From NCBI RefSeq assembly GCF_003259435.1, contig NZ_QLMA01000001.1, positions 930,001-994,000 on the forward strand: 64,000 bases of DNA, written 5' to 3'. How positions within the stretch are numbered: position 1 is the first letter of the stretch; each line of letters opens with the position of its first letter. Of the stretch, positions 28,268 through 38,111 are shown piece after piece. The translations under genes and the position numbers were made by a program. The DNA comes from Chitinophaga dinghuensis (lineage in GTDB: Bacteria; Bacteroidota; Bacteroidia; Chitinophagales; Chitinophagaceae). The notes beneath the pieces were generated by a model. That model saw nothing but the letters and a program-made list of their open reading frames with translations. It had not been told where the DNA came from and ran no database searches.

Positions 28268-30397
28268 CTATCGGACGAATGCCATGGCAACGCCACCATC
28301 CACGTTCAACACGTTACCCGTTGCTTTGTTCAGCAAACCGCTGACAAAAACAAAACAGGCATTGGCGATATCTTCCGGCAATATAATTTCATTGAGTAAT
28401 GTTCTGCTGGCATAGAAAGCCGGCAGTTCTTCCACTTTGATACCATATGCTTTGGCTCTTCCTGCCGCCCAGGCGCCCTCCCAGATTTTACTGTCGGAGA
28501 TAACCGCATCTGGATTTACAACGTTGACGCGTATACGATCAGCCCCCAGTTCGGCAGCGTTGAGTCGACTCAAATGTAACTGAGCAGCCTTCGCAGAGCC
28601 ATAGGCGGCATTATTAGGGCCTGATACCAGGGCATTTTTACTCACTATATTCAGTATATCTCCGCCAATCTGTTGTTTGCGCATTAGGGCCACGCCTCCT
28701 TGTGTAACGAGGAACTGGCCTTTCACCAGCACATCATAGAGCAGGTCCCAATCTGCCTCTGTATGTTCATCCAGCGGTTTGGAGATGGAAAGTCCTGCGC
28801 AGTTCACCACGATATCCACGCCGCCAAAGGCCAGTGCCGTATGGCGGAAGATGGCTTCTACATTGTCTTTACTGGTTACATCCAGCAGGTAGGAGGTAAA
28901 TCCGTCTTTTCCAAACTGTTTATCAAATGCTGCTTTTGCATTTTCGAGCCGGGTGGTATCATTGTCGCAGATCACTACTGCGGCGCCTTCTGCTGCAAAT
29001 TTCTGTGCAATTGCTTTTCCTATACCGCCGGCGCTTCCTGTTACCAGGGCAATGCGGCCGGAGAGGGGTTTAGGTTTGGGCATTCGTTGCAGCTTTGCTT
29101 CTTCCAGCAACCAGTATTCGATATCGAATGCTTCTTGTCGTGGTAAAGCAATGTAGGAAGAGATGGCTTCTGCTCCCCGCATAACGTTAATCGCATTGAT
29201 GTAAAACTCGGCGGCTACGCGTGCCGTCTGTTTATCCTTTGCGAAGGTGAACATACCTATTCCCGGCCAGAGGATCACCACGGGGTTAGGGTCCCGCATA
29301 GCCGGGCTGTTAGGATGTTTGCAGACATTGTAATACTCCTCATACATTTTCCGATATGCTTCGAACTGTGGCTGCAGTTGCAGTTTGATTTCAGTCGGAT
29401 GACCCAGATCCGCGGTAGCGGGGAGGTCTAGTACGAGGGGGCTGATTTTGGTACGAAGAAAATGGTCAGGACAGCTGGTGCCCATAGGGGCTAATCGGGG
29501 CAGATCTTGAGAATTAATGAATTGTAATACCCTTTCATCATCGGTAAAATGACCGATCATGCGGGTATGTCCGGAGCATGCGCCACGGAGGATAGGAGCA
29601 AGGGCCGCAGCCTGTCTGGCTCTTTCCGCCGGCGCCGGCGTTTCTATTTTATTACCTCCGAAAACGGGGCGTTTCACGCCTTCATGTTCCTGGATGTAGG
29701 CGGCACAGCGTTCAATTACCTCGAGGGTATTGATATAGCTCTCATAGGCCGTGTCTCCCCAGGTAAAAAGTCCATGGGAGCCCAGCATAATACCTCTGAT
29801 ACCTGGGTTTTCTTCCAGGCATTGTTGTAATTGCAGTCCAAGATCGAATCCGGGGCGTTGCCATTCCACCCATCCGATGGTGCCGTTAAACAATTCAGTG
29901 GTAATGGCTTTTCCATCTTTGGATGCAGCAATGGCTATTGCCGCATCCGGATGGAGATGGTCTATATGCTTGAAGGGTAGAAAGGCATGAAGGGTTGTAT
30001 CAATGGAAGGCGCTTTTGACTGAAGGTCGTAGATACAGTGGTTGAGTAGTTCCACCATATCATCTTCCATCTGTATTCCTTTGTAGATATTTTTCAGTTG
30101 ATGAAGTTTCTCCAGATATAATGCAGCCAGGCCATTGCGTTTGAGGGTGCCCAGGTCGCCGCCGGAGCCTTTTACCCACATCACATCTGTTTCTGCATTG
30201 GTGAGAGGGTCGTTGGCTGTGGCCTTGCAGGAGGTATTACCGCCGCCGTAATTGGTGAGACGCAGGTCTGCGCCGAGCAGGTTAGAACGATAGATGAGTA
30301 GTGCTACTTCATCACCCGCCATGGATGCAGCTTTTTCTGCATCCCACAAATAACTCACATGTTTGAACCGGGTGATCGTGTCATTATTGATTGACAT
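28268..30397 (-). CDS. Bifunctional rhamnulose-1-phosphate aldolase / lactaldehyde dehydrogenase
   Basis: A 709-residue fusion. The N-terminal half (about 1-430) is a class II aldolase with SHGLFTWGD and the zinc-binding HAFLPFKHIDHLHPD stretch. The C-terminal part (about 445-709) is a short-chain dehydrogenase with nucleotide motif GSAGGIGKA, a substrate-site Ser in NIVSKNALVSG, and the catalytic YGSAK. It would split rhamnulose 1-phosphate into dihydroxyacetone phosphate and L-lactaldehyde and then oxidise the lactaldehyde. Such fusions are known in rhamnose operons of several phyla. It is the second gene of the operon, 26 bp after rhaT. Confidence 0.92.
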   Translation of the reverse strand: MSINNDTITRFKHVSYLWDAEKAASMAGDEVALLIYRSNLLGADLRLTNYGGGNTSCKATANDPLTNAETDVMWVKGSGGDLGTLKRNGLAALYLEKLHQLKNIYKGIQMEDDMVELLNHCIYDLQSKAPSIDTTLHAFLPFKHIDHLHPDAAIAIAASKDGKAITTELFNGTIGWVEWQRPGFDLGLQLQQCLEENPGIRGIMLGSHGLFTWGDTAYESYINTLEVIERCAAYIQEHEGVKRPVFGGNKIETPAPAERARQAAALAPILRGACSGHTRMIGHFTDDERVLQFINSQDLPRLAPMGTSCPDHFLRTKISPLVLDLPATADLGHPTEIKLQLQPQFEAYRKMYEEYYNVCKHPNSPAMRDPNPVVILWPGIGMFTFAKDKQTARVAAEFYINAINVMRGAEAISSYIALPRQEAFDIEYWLLEEAKLQRMPKPKPLSGRIALVTGSAGGIGKAIAQKFAAEGAAVVICDNDTTRLENAKAAFDKQFGKDGFTSYLLDVTSKDNVEAIFRHTALAFGGVDIVVNCAGLSISKPLDEHTEADWDLLYDVLVKGQFLVTQGGVALMRKQQIGGDILNIVSKNALVSGPNNAAYGSAKAAQLHLSRLNAAELGADRIRVNVVNPDAVISDSKIWEGAWAAGRAKAYGIKVEELPAFYASRTLLNEIILPEDIANACFVFVSGLLNKATGNVLNVDGGVAMAFVR

Positions 30398-30423
30398 AAT
30401 TGCTTTTTCGTTTTTTCGCTAAA

Positions 30424-31479
30424 TCATTTAACCAGGGAATTACCGTATCCCACCAGCATAACCGAGATGATGATGACTGTAATTCCTATCAGGATGGTAC
30501 TAAGTGTTTTTTTGCTGACGCCTTTCCATTCTCTCAATGCAAATCCCCACATACTGGAAATCAGAATGATAAAGGCCATATGCAGTATCCAGGAACTGGG
30601 TGCATTTTCCAGTTTGCTTTCGCCCATGCCATAGAAGAAGAACTGCAGGAACCAGGTGGTACCGGCGATAGCGGCAAATAAGTAATTGTTGATCAATGGA
30701 GTACTGCGATTGACATAATCTCCAAAGCTGCGGTTGCGGGTATTGAGGATGATGCACCATACCAGGTTGGTGGTAAGTCCGCCGAGCATAATAATGACAA
30801 AAATGACATTATTACGGAAAAGAGGATTCGCCTGGTTTTGCACAGCAGCACGGCCCATTGGTTCTCCGGCTGCAATAGCAAAGCTCATACAGGCGCTGAG
30901 GATACCTGAAATAATGGCTACCGCCAGCCCCTTTTTAAGATCAAATTCTTTAATATGTTCCTGCTTCTTATCTTCCGGAAGGTCTTTTTCTTTGTACATG
31001 CCGGCTCGCCCGCAAATGGCAATGCCTACAAGACAAACCACCACACCTAGCAGTATAAAATACCCGCTGGTGTGGTGGAGCATTTTCGAAAAGTTATCTG
31101 GACTGTCTGTGAAAAATTCCCGGTAGATTGGAGGGATCAATGCGCCAAAAGCAGAGCAGAAGCCTAATGCTACCGCCATACCCAGACTCATACCGAGATA
31201 CCGCATACTAAGACCAAAGGTTAAGCCCCCAATGCCCCATAGTACGCCAAGAAAATAGGTCCAGAAAAGGGTAATTCCGTCTGTACTTTTTATGATTTCA
31301 ATAAAGGATGGTACTGTTAGCCATGCAGCTATGAATGGTATGATGAGCCAGGAGAAAATGCCGCCGGTAATCCAGTAACTTTCCCAGCTCCAGCCTTTTA
31401 CTTTCTTATAGGGAATATAAAAACTACCGCTGGCGAACCCGCCTATAAAGTGAAAAATAATCCCAAGTATAGCTTGCAT
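30424..31479 (-). CDS. rhaT: L-rhamnose/proton symporter RhaT
   Basis: A 351-residue inner-membrane permease with about ten hydrophobic segments. The start IIFHFIGGFASGSFYIPYKKVKGW and the phrase WGIGGLTFGLSMRYLG are typical of RhaT-family proteins. It is the first gene of the minus-strand operon rhaT, aldolase-dehydrogenase, rhaI, rhaB. The regulator gene is divergent, with a 189-bp control region between them. In this organism it would act after rhamnose has been released into the periplasm from rhamnogalacturonan. Confidence 0.95.
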   Translation of the reverse strand: MQAILGIIFHFIGGFASGSFYIPYKKVKGWSWESYWITGGIFSWLIIPFIAAWLTVPSFIEIIKSTDGITLFWTYFLGVLWGIGGLTFGLSMRYLGMSLGMAVALGFCSAFGALIPPIYREFFTDSPDNFSKMLHHTSGYFILLGVVVCLVGIAICGRAGMYKEKDLPEDKKQEHIKEFDLKKGLAVAIISGILSACMSFAIAAGEPMGRAAVQNQANPLFRNNVIFVIIMLGGLTTNLVWCIILNTRNRSFGDYVNRSTPLINNYLFAAIAGTTWFLQFFFYGMGESKLENAPSSWILHMAFIILISSMWGFALREWKGVSKKTLSTILIGITVIIISVMLVGYGNSLVK

Positions 31480-31545
31480 AGTGGAATTTTAAGGCTAAAG
31501 TTGTTTTTACTTCTTTTGCTAAAATTACATCCCGTCCGCCGTTCA

Positions 31546-31564
31546 ACTGTCATGGACTGTCATG
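31546..31564. promoter_or_regulatory. Direct repeat in the rhaT / regulator control region
   Basis: ACTGTCATG occurs twice (31546-31554 and 31556-31564), exactly 10 bp apart, so both copies face the same side of the helix. It lies 67 bp upstream of rhaT and 105 bp upstream of the regulator start. A regulator site is likely from position, but the binding protein is inferred. Confidence 0.45.
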
Positions 31565-31668
31565 TTCCCATGCAGGATATTCATTTATTTGTTAACTTAA
31601 CATACGATTGGTATGCTTACTGTACAATTAGTTACCTTGTAGAACGAACACCTAAATTCCACACCACG

Positions 31669-32703
31669 GTGATAAAACAACACCCGATATTCAAGTATTT
31701 ATATATTGATGATTTTTCGGTCACACCCAAATACTTCCAGCTGGCCAATTCTATCATCAAATGCATCGCTGACGGAAAGCTCCAGCAGGATGATATCATG
31801 CCCTCCATTAATGAAGTCAGTTTTGAATTTGATATCTCCCGGGATACGGCGGAAAAAGCATATAAATACCTGAAAGGACTAGGTATTCTCGGATCTGTTC
31901 CCGGTAAAGGCTATTTTATTAAACATACTAACCTGGGCCGTCAGTTTAAAATACTGCTCCTGTTCAATAAACTCAGCGAACACAAGAAGATTATTTATGA
32001 TTCCTTCGCCGCCAAACTCGGAGAACAGGCCAGCATCGATTTCTATATCTATAACAGCGACTTCGGCCAGTTTCGAAAATTACTCTCCCAAAACCTGGAC
32101 GCCTATACGCATGTAGTCATCCTCCCTCATTTCCGGGAAAGATGGGATAAGGTAGATGAGGTAGTGAATAGTATTCCCAAAGAAAAATTAATCCTCCTCG
32201 ATAAAAAACTAAAAGGAGTTACAGGCACCTATGGCGCCGTATTCGAAGATTTCCAGAATGATATTTATGCTGTACTGGAACAGGCAAAAGCTAAACTGCA
32301 GAAATACCAGACTATAAAAATCATCTTCCCTAATCATAGCTATTACCCGGAAGAAATTCACCAGGGCTTCCTGCAATTCTGCCAGAACTATGCCTTTCAA
32401 TATCAGGTGGTGGAAGACATCGAAAAAGAAAACATTGAAAAAGGAGACGTATACATCAATCTCCGCGAAAGCGACCTCGTTACCCTCCTCGAAGGTATCA
32501 TCTCAAAAGACCTCACTATTGGAAAAGATGTAGGCATCATTTCTTATAACGAAACCCCACTGAAAAAATTAATTCTCAACGGACTGACCACCATCTCAAC
32601 GGATTTTAAATTCATGGGCGAAACTGCTGCACAATTAATCCTTGACAACGCTCCCGCACAAGTGGAAGTTCCCTTCTATCTAACGCTCCGCCCTTCACTG
32701 TAG
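31669..32703 (+). CDS. GntR-family regulator with LacI-type sensor domain, probable rhamnose regulator
   Basis: A 344-residue regulator. The winged helix (about 10-75) has TPKYFQLANSIIKCI and DISRDTAEKAYKYL, and the rest resembles a periplasmic-binding/LacI sugar-sensing domain ending VPFYLTLRPSL. The GTG start at 31669 (IKQHPIFKYLYID) fits the family. A longer frame from 31450 would overlap rhaT and add 73 residues with no homology to the family. Its position divergent from rhaT suggests it senses rhamnose or a rhamnose metabolite. Control of the pectin locus downstream is also possible. Confidence 0.85.
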   Translation: MIKQHPIFKYLYIDDFSVTPKYFQLANSIIKCIADGKLQQDDIMPSINEVSFEFDISRDTAEKAYKYLKGLGILGSVPGKGYFIKHTNLGRQFKILLLFNKLSEHKKIIYDSFAAKLGEQASIDFYIYNSDFGQFRKLLSQNLDAYTHVVILPHFRERWDKVDEVVNSIPKEKLILLDKKLKGVTGTYGAVFEDFQNDIYAVLEQAKAKLQKYQTIKIIFPNHSYYPEEIHQGFLQFCQNYAFQYQVVEDIEKENIEKGDVYINLRESDLVTLLEGIISKDLTIGKDVGIISYNETPLKKLILNGLTTISTDFKFMGETAAQLILDNAPAQVEVPFYLTLRPSL

Positions 32704-32750
32704 ACCGTTTGTGTTATATCTCTCTCTTTCCAGGTAAAAAAAACGCTTCT

Positions 32751-32815
32751 GGGAACGATTGCGTAAATAAATACCCGGAAACAGTTGGCTATTAGAAAAT
32801 TGAAGTGTAAACTTG
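32751..32815 (+). promoter_or_regulatory. Candidate operator and promoter of the susC operon
   Basis: GGGAACGATTGC (32751-32762) resembles the LacI-type sites at 10799 and 17315. Downstream, TTGG (32785-32788) and TAAACTTG (32808-32815) are 19 bp apart, the spacing of Bacteroidota -33/-7 elements. Transcription would start near 32822, giving a leader of about 208 nt before susC. The rest of the 326-bp gap (32704-33029) shows no gene. Confidence 0.42.
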
Positions 32816-33029
32816 TTACTGAAGCAGTGGAATTGACCAAAACAAGGCCATTGGCCATATAGGACACGTTATAAAGGATTGTACTGGATGCTTCCTTACC
32901 TATCGACTTTACTGAAATGCACGTTAGCGTAAAGGCATAATTTATCAACACAGCTGTAAAGCTGATTCTATCAACCTAAAATCTATCGAAAGGAGTCTCT
33001 TACAGGACATTAAATCACTATTTCCACTT

Positions 33030-36000
33030 ATGAAAAGATTTCTTTTCCTTGTTGCCATTCTTTGTGGCAGTATGGCTGGCTTTGCCCAATCCCGACAGGT
33101 AAAGGGTACCGTCACCAACAAAGATGCCGGCGATCCCTTGCCCGGCGTAACTGTACGACTGCGCAATTCCACAACAGGGGTGAATACAGATGTTAACGGT
33201 CAGTTTATCATCAACCTGCCCGATGATAAAGCGGCAGAATTACAATTCACCTATATCGGCTACCAACAAAAAGTTATTCCGGTAAAAGCAGGACAATCTA
33301 TCACCATCGTGCTGGAACCTTCTAACAGTAATATGAATGAGGTGGTAGTAGTTGGCTATGGAACTGTTACCCGTGGCGACTTCACAGGGTCCGTTTCCAG
33401 TATCAACGCTGCCAAGGAACTGAAAGATATTCCTGCAAATACAGTGGCAGAAGCCCTTGCCGGACGTCTCGCAGGCGTGCAGGTAACTACCACGGAAGGA
33501 CGCCCCGGCGCTGATATCCTCGTGCGCGTACGCGGCGGTGGCTCCATTACACAGGATAACTCTCCATTATACATCGTGGACGGAATACAAGTGGAAAACG
33601 CCTTGTCTCTTTTATCTCCCCAAGAAATTCAATCCATCGACGTATTGAAAGATGCGGCTTCTACAGCCATATATGGCGCCCGTGGCGCTAATGGCGTGGT
33701 GATTATCACTACCAAAGGCGGTAAGGATATGAAAACACGCATTAACTACGATGGCTATTTCGGTAATCGCAACATCATCAATAAACTCCCGGTGCTCAAG
33801 CCTTACGATTACGTGAAATACCAGTACAAAGTATATAACTACAATACCGATGACGCCACCGCCAATAGCTTCCGTGATAAATACGGCCGTTGGCAGGACC
33901 TCGATATTTATAAATCAATGCCCTTCACCGATTGGCAAGACATGGTGTTTGGACGAGATGCTCATAACCTAACCAACGTCGTAACAGCGACCGGTGGTAA
34001 CAAAAACTCCAGCTTCAACCTGACATTGAATAATGTGCAGGAAGACGGTATCATGTTAGAGTCAGGATACCGCAGAACCATGGCTGCCTTTAAGTTTGAT
34101 CACAATGCATCAGACAAGTTGAAGTTGGGAGTTACCGCCCGTTATGGCCGCCAGCGCGTAGATGGCGTAGGTACCTCCGCCACTGGTTCTCAGGGAACCA
34201 ACAGACTGCGTAACGCTGTTAGATACAAACCATTTATTGCGCCCGGCAATGAAGATATCGTGGATGTATTCGATGTGGACTACGCAAATCTCACCAACCT
34301 GACCAGCCCTGTACTACTGGCACATAATGAGTTGAAATATGATTACAGAAACGATGGGAATTTCAGCGGTTATTTCAGCTATGATTTCAATAAGAAACTG
34401 ACCTTTAAAAGTGTTGCCGGGATTACTGCTTCCACCGGAAAAGCTAATACCTACAATGGCAAAGTTACCAGTATCGCTCGTAACAATGCCGATATGCCTG
34501 TAGTAGTTATCACTACCGCAGAAAACACCACACTGACGAATTCTAATACTTTAACCTATAAGAATACTTTCGCTGGAAAACATAACCTGAACCTTTTGTT
34601 AGGACAGGAAATATACCAGACAAAAGCCACCGGATTCAATTCAACTGTGAAGTGGATGCCGGCAGATCTTACTCCAGATCAGGCCTTCGCGGGTATTCAG
34701 AAAGCGTCTCCGCCTACCGGACAAATCCAGGACCCTCCTACTACTTCACAATCGGAAGCAAAGCTGACATCTTTCTTTGCAAGAGCAAACTATTCTTATA
34801 ACAACAGATATCTGCTGACAGTCACCGGCCGTTATGATGGCTCTTCCAAATTCAGCTATGATAATGGTTTTGCTTTCTTCCCATCTGCCGCCGCTGCATG
34901 GCGCGTGGCAGAAGAAAAATGGTTCCAGAATGCCAACATCAGCTGGCTCACAGATCTGAAAATTCGCGGTAGTATCGGTACTTCCGGTAACAACCGTATC
35001 GATAATGATCTTTATCGTACTATGTATGGCACCAGCACTTCCAGCTATGCTTTTGAATCGGCCGTTACACCCGGACTCGCGCCACTGTCATTATCCAATC
35101 CAAGATTGAAATGGGAAACGACCATTGCCCGTAACCTCGGACTGGATATGAGTTTCCTGGATAACAGAATTAATGCCACACTGGATGTGTACCGCAACAA
35201 TACCAAAGATCTGTTACTGAATGTGAAAATACCTACCACTACAGGTTATACAGATCAGATTCAAAACGTAGGTCAGACGTTAAATACCGGCCTTGAACTG
35301 CAAGTGAATGCAAGCGTACTGGCAAAGAAGAAATTTAACTGGAATATCAGCTTCAATATCGCTACCAACAGAAACCAGATTGTAAGTCTCGGTACCGACC
35401 CTTCCGGTAATCCGCTGAAATCTTATCTCGTACAATCCGGATGGGTAAACAGTTTACAGGATTTCATGGTAGAAGTAGGCAAGCCTATCGGTCAGTTTTA
35501 TGGTTACCTGACAGATGGTTATTATTCAGTAGATGATTTTGATTACAATGCGTCTACTAAAAAATATATACTGAAGCCAGACGTACCAAATGATGGCGCT
35601 GTTGCCCTGGGAAACAAAGATCCGCAACCCGGCGATCTGAAACTGAAAAAGCTCTCCAATGATAAAAATATGACGATCACTCAGGCAGATCGTACGGTGT
35701 TAGGTAATGCACAACCAAAGTTCTTCGGCGGTATCAACCAACAGTTCTTCTGGAATGGCTTTGATATGAGCGTTTTCCTCAATTTCTCTTATGGCAACAA
35801 AGTATATAACGCCAATAAAATTGAGTTTACTACACAATATCAATATAAAGATAACAACCTGCTGGAGTTCATGAAAGACAGCTGGAAATGGTACGATGAT
35901 AATGGCGTGAAAGTGACAGACCCGGCTGCACTCAAGGAGCTGAATAAAGATACTAAATACTGGACAGCGCCTGCAGGCAACTATTTCCTGCATTCCTTCG

Positions 36001-36260
36001 CTATTGAAGATGGCTCTTTCCTCCGTATCAGCAATGTCACATTGGGATATTCGTTACCAGAGAAAATGCTGAAACGTACGAAAGTATTTAGCCGCCTGCG
36101 TGTATACGCTACCGTTAATAACCTGTATACTTTCACTAAGTACTCTGGTTATGATCCTGAAGCCAACACCAGACGTTCTAATCCGCTGACGCCATCTGTA
36201 GACTATGCGGCTTATCCCCGCAGCCGCTTTATGCTGGCTGGTTTGAACGCATCTTTTTAA
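33030..36260 (+). CDS. SusC/RagA-family TonB-linked outer-membrane transporter
   Basis: A 1076-residue outer-membrane importer. It has a signal peptide (to about residue 20, GFAQ), a carboxypeptidase-regulatory-like beta domain (about 24-95, LPGVTVRLRNSTTGV), a plug domain (about 108-220, starting VVGYGTVTRGDFTGSVSS) and a large TonB-dependent barrel ending in LNASF. It imports oligosaccharides bound by the SusD partner encoded 19 bp downstream. The linked pectate lyase and rhamnose/arabinose genes point to pectin fragments. There is no N-terminal anti-sigma interaction domain, so control is probably by a cytoplasmic regulator. Confidence 0.97.
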   Translation: MKRFLFLVAILCGSMAGFAQSRQVKGTVTNKDAGDPLPGVTVRLRNSTTGVNTDVNGQFIINLPDDKAAELQFTYIGYQQKVIPVKAGQSITIVLEPSNSNMNEVVVVGYGTVTRGDFTGSVSSINAAKELKDIPANTVAEALAGRLAGVQVTTTEGRPGADILVRVRGGGSITQDNSPLYIVDGIQVENALSLLSPQEIQSIDVLKDAASTAIYGARGANGVVIITTKGGKDMKTRINYDGYFGNRNIINKLPVLKPYDYVKYQYKVYNYNTDDATANSFRDKYGRWQDLDIYKSMPFTDWQDMVFGRDAHNLTNVVTATGGNKNSSFNLTLNNVQEDGIMLESGYRRTMAAFKFDHNASDKLKLGVTARYGRQRVDGVGTSATGSQGTNRLRNAVRYKPFIAPGNEDIVDVFDVDYANLTNLTSPVLLAHNELKYDYRNDGNFSGYFSYDFNKKLTFKSVAGITASTGKANTYNGKVTSIARNNADMPVVVITTAENTTLTNSNTLTYKNTFAGKHNLNLLLGQEIYQTKATGFNSTVKWMPADLTPDQAFAGIQKASPPTGQIQDPPTTSQSEAKLTSFFARANYSYNNRYLLTVTGRYDGSSKFSYDNGFAFFPSAAAAWRVAEEKWFQNANISWLTDLKIRGSIGTSGNNRIDNDLYRTMYGTSTSSYAFESAVTPGLAPLSLSNPRLKWETTIARNLGLDMSFLDNRINATLDVYRNNTKDLLLNVKIPTTTGYTDQIQNVGQTLNTGLELQVNASVLAKKKFNWNISFNIATNRNQIVSLGTDPSGNPLKSYLVQSGWVNSLQDFMVEVGKPIGQFYGYLTDGYYSVDDFDYNASTKKYILKPDVPNDGAVALGNKDPQPGDLKLKKLSNDKNMTITQADRTVLGNAQPKFFGGINQQFFWNGFDMSVFLNFSYGNKVYNANKIEFTTQYQYKDNNLLEFMKDSWKWYDDNGVKVTDPAALKELNKDTKYWTAPAGNYFLHSFAIEDGSFLRISNVTLGYSLPEKMLKRTKVFSRLRVYATVNNLYTFTKYSGYDPEANTRRSNPLTPSVDYAAYPRSRFMLAGLNASF

Positions 36261-36279
36261 TCTTTAACTCGTTCAGAAA

Positions 36280-38106
36280 ATGCGCAGAAAATCTCTATAT
36301 ATCATCTTGGTGGCGGCAGGCATTGCAGTGGCGCCATCCTGTAAAAAATACCTGGCGGTGGACTCGCCCTCTACCATCCTCATTGAAGAAACTTTTAAAA
36401 CAGTCTCTAACTCCAATAGTGCGGTGGTCGGCGTATACGCAATGCTGATAGGCGATAATGGCTATGGTAGCCGTATTGCCTGTTTGTTCCCACAGTCGGC
36501 AGATGATTTCAAAACCTCCGGCGACTATAGCGCCGACGACAGACGCGGTATCAGTATGTATGGCGCCAGTGCGGGTAATACGGATCTCATCAATCCCTTT
36601 AATCAGCTGTTTAAAGGCATTGAAAGGGCCAATAACTGTATTAAATATATTCCGCTCTCCAATCCTTATAAGAGCGGAACGGCAGAGGAACAAGCAACTA
36701 TGCGGAAGCTCTATGGCGAAGCCCTGACACTCAGGGCACAGTTTTACTATGAAGCCATTAGAAACTGGGGCGATTTACCGGCTCACTTTGTTCCTGCGGC
36801 AGATATGGTGGATCTATACCAGGCAAGAGTGGATCAGGATACCATCTATGACCATTTGTTAAACGATCTTGCAATAGCAGAAGACCTCATACCTTGGAGG
36901 AGTAAATCGCCAGATAAAAACCTGCGTCTCACCAAAGCCGCAGTGAAAGGGCTTCGTGCAAGAATAGCGTTGGCGCGTGGCGGTTATGCGCTTCGCACTG
37001 CTACTCATACCATGGAACGGAGATCTGACTATAAAAAATATTATGAGATCGCCCTGAAAGAGTGCAAGGAGATCATGGATCAACCAGGAGAACATGGCTT
37101 GAATCCAGTGTATGAGAATATCTTCAAAAGCCTACATACCAGTACCCGCATGGATGATGCGCATGAGCTGATTTTTGAAGTGGGCGCTTTTGGCGGTAAT
37201 GCCAGTACCGACAGTAAGCTGGGCTATTACAACGGGCTTCGTCATAATACCAGTTCCAAATTTGGCGGTGGCGGCGGAGGTATCAATGCGTTACCTACTT
37301 ATTTCTATGAGTTTGACTCTATCGCCGATTGCCGCAGAGATGTTACAATCAACTGTTTTGAAATAGATAAGGACAGCAAGAAAATCATGAATACCGGAAT
37401 AGCCATGACAGATGGAAAATTCAGACGTTCCTGGACTGCTATTACGGGTACTTCTCAGAACCTGGCTATTGACTGGCCTATTCTTCGTTTTGCAGATATC
37501 CTGCTGATGTATGCGGAAGCGGACAATGAAGTAAATGGCGCACCTTCCAGCCTGGCGCAGAATGCCCTGGATATGGTACGCAGAAGGGCTTATGCAGGTC
37601 ATGAAGACAAATTACCTGCTATTCCTGCTGATAAAGAGGGATTTTTCAAAGCAATTGTACAAGAACGTTTATTGGAGTTCGGCGGGGAAGGGATTCGTAA
37701 ATATGATCTGATCCGCTGGAATCTGCTGGCAACAAAATTATCGGAGACGAAAACCAAGCTGCGTCAGTTCATGGTGGGAGAAGGCCGTTATGCGAATCTG
37801 CCGCTGTACGTATATACGAAACCAGCAGATTATAACCTGCTTCCTTCCGTACTGGAGGTTTCCAAGTTAGATAATTATGGCGGAGAGCCTGCAAAGACGC
37901 TGTTTGAGCCAGGACTGGGCGCTTCCACTGCGCCGTCAGGATATACCTCCAAGGCATGGCGTGCAGCCGTGAATGAAGCTTATCTGACCAATGAACTGAA
38001 AGGATATGTGTACTACTTCGAAGAAAACAAGAAGGAGTTATTTCCTATCCCTACGGATGCTTTAAATACCAATTTTAAACTCAAGCAGAATTTCGGTTAC
38101 AATTAA
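36280..38106 (+). CDS. SusD/RagB-family outer-membrane lipoprotein
   Basis: A 608-residue surface lipoprotein forming the lid of the SusC transporter. Its lipobox is APSC with C21, followed by KKYLAVDSPS. Family landmarks include the N-terminal TILIEETFKT, GEALTLRAQFYYEAIRNWGDLP, WPILRFADILLMYAEADNE and LLEFGGEGIRKYDLIRWN near the C-terminus. It binds the glycan and hands it to SusC. The gene is 19 bp after susC and 5 bp before the next gene. Confidence 0.97.
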   Translation: MRRKSLYIILVAAGIAVAPSCKKYLAVDSPSTILIEETFKTVSNSNSAVVGVYAMLIGDNGYGSRIACLFPQSADDFKTSGDYSADDRRGISMYGASAGNTDLINPFNQLFKGIERANNCIKYIPLSNPYKSGTAEEQATMRKLYGEALTLRAQFYYEAIRNWGDLPAHFVPAADMVDLYQARVDQDTIYDHLLNDLAIAEDLIPWRSKSPDKNLRLTKAAVKGLRARIALARGGYALRTATHTMERRSDYKKYYEIALKECKEIMDQPGEHGLNPVYENIFKSLHTSTRMDDAHELIFEVGAFGGNASTDSKLGYYNGLRHNTSSKFGGGGGGINALPTYFYEFDSIADCRRDVTINCFEIDKDSKKIMNTGIAMTDGKFRRSWTAITGTSQNLAIDWPILRFADILLMYAEADNEVNGAPSSLAQNALDMVRRRAYAGHEDKLPAIPADKEGFFKAIVQERLLEFGGEGIRKYDLIRWNLLATKLSETKTKLRQFMVGEGRYANLPLYVYTKPADYNLLPSVLEVSKLDNYGGEPAKTLFEPGLGASTAPSGYTSKAWRAAVNEAYLTNELKGYVYYFEENKKELFPIPTDALNTNFKLKQNFGYN

Positions 38107-38111
38107 TCCCT

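Noticed and set aside
31450..31668. N-terminal extension of the GntR-family regulator
   Set aside because: It overlaps the start of rhaT, and the sequence is not similar to the family. The family-like N-terminus begins at GTG 31669.
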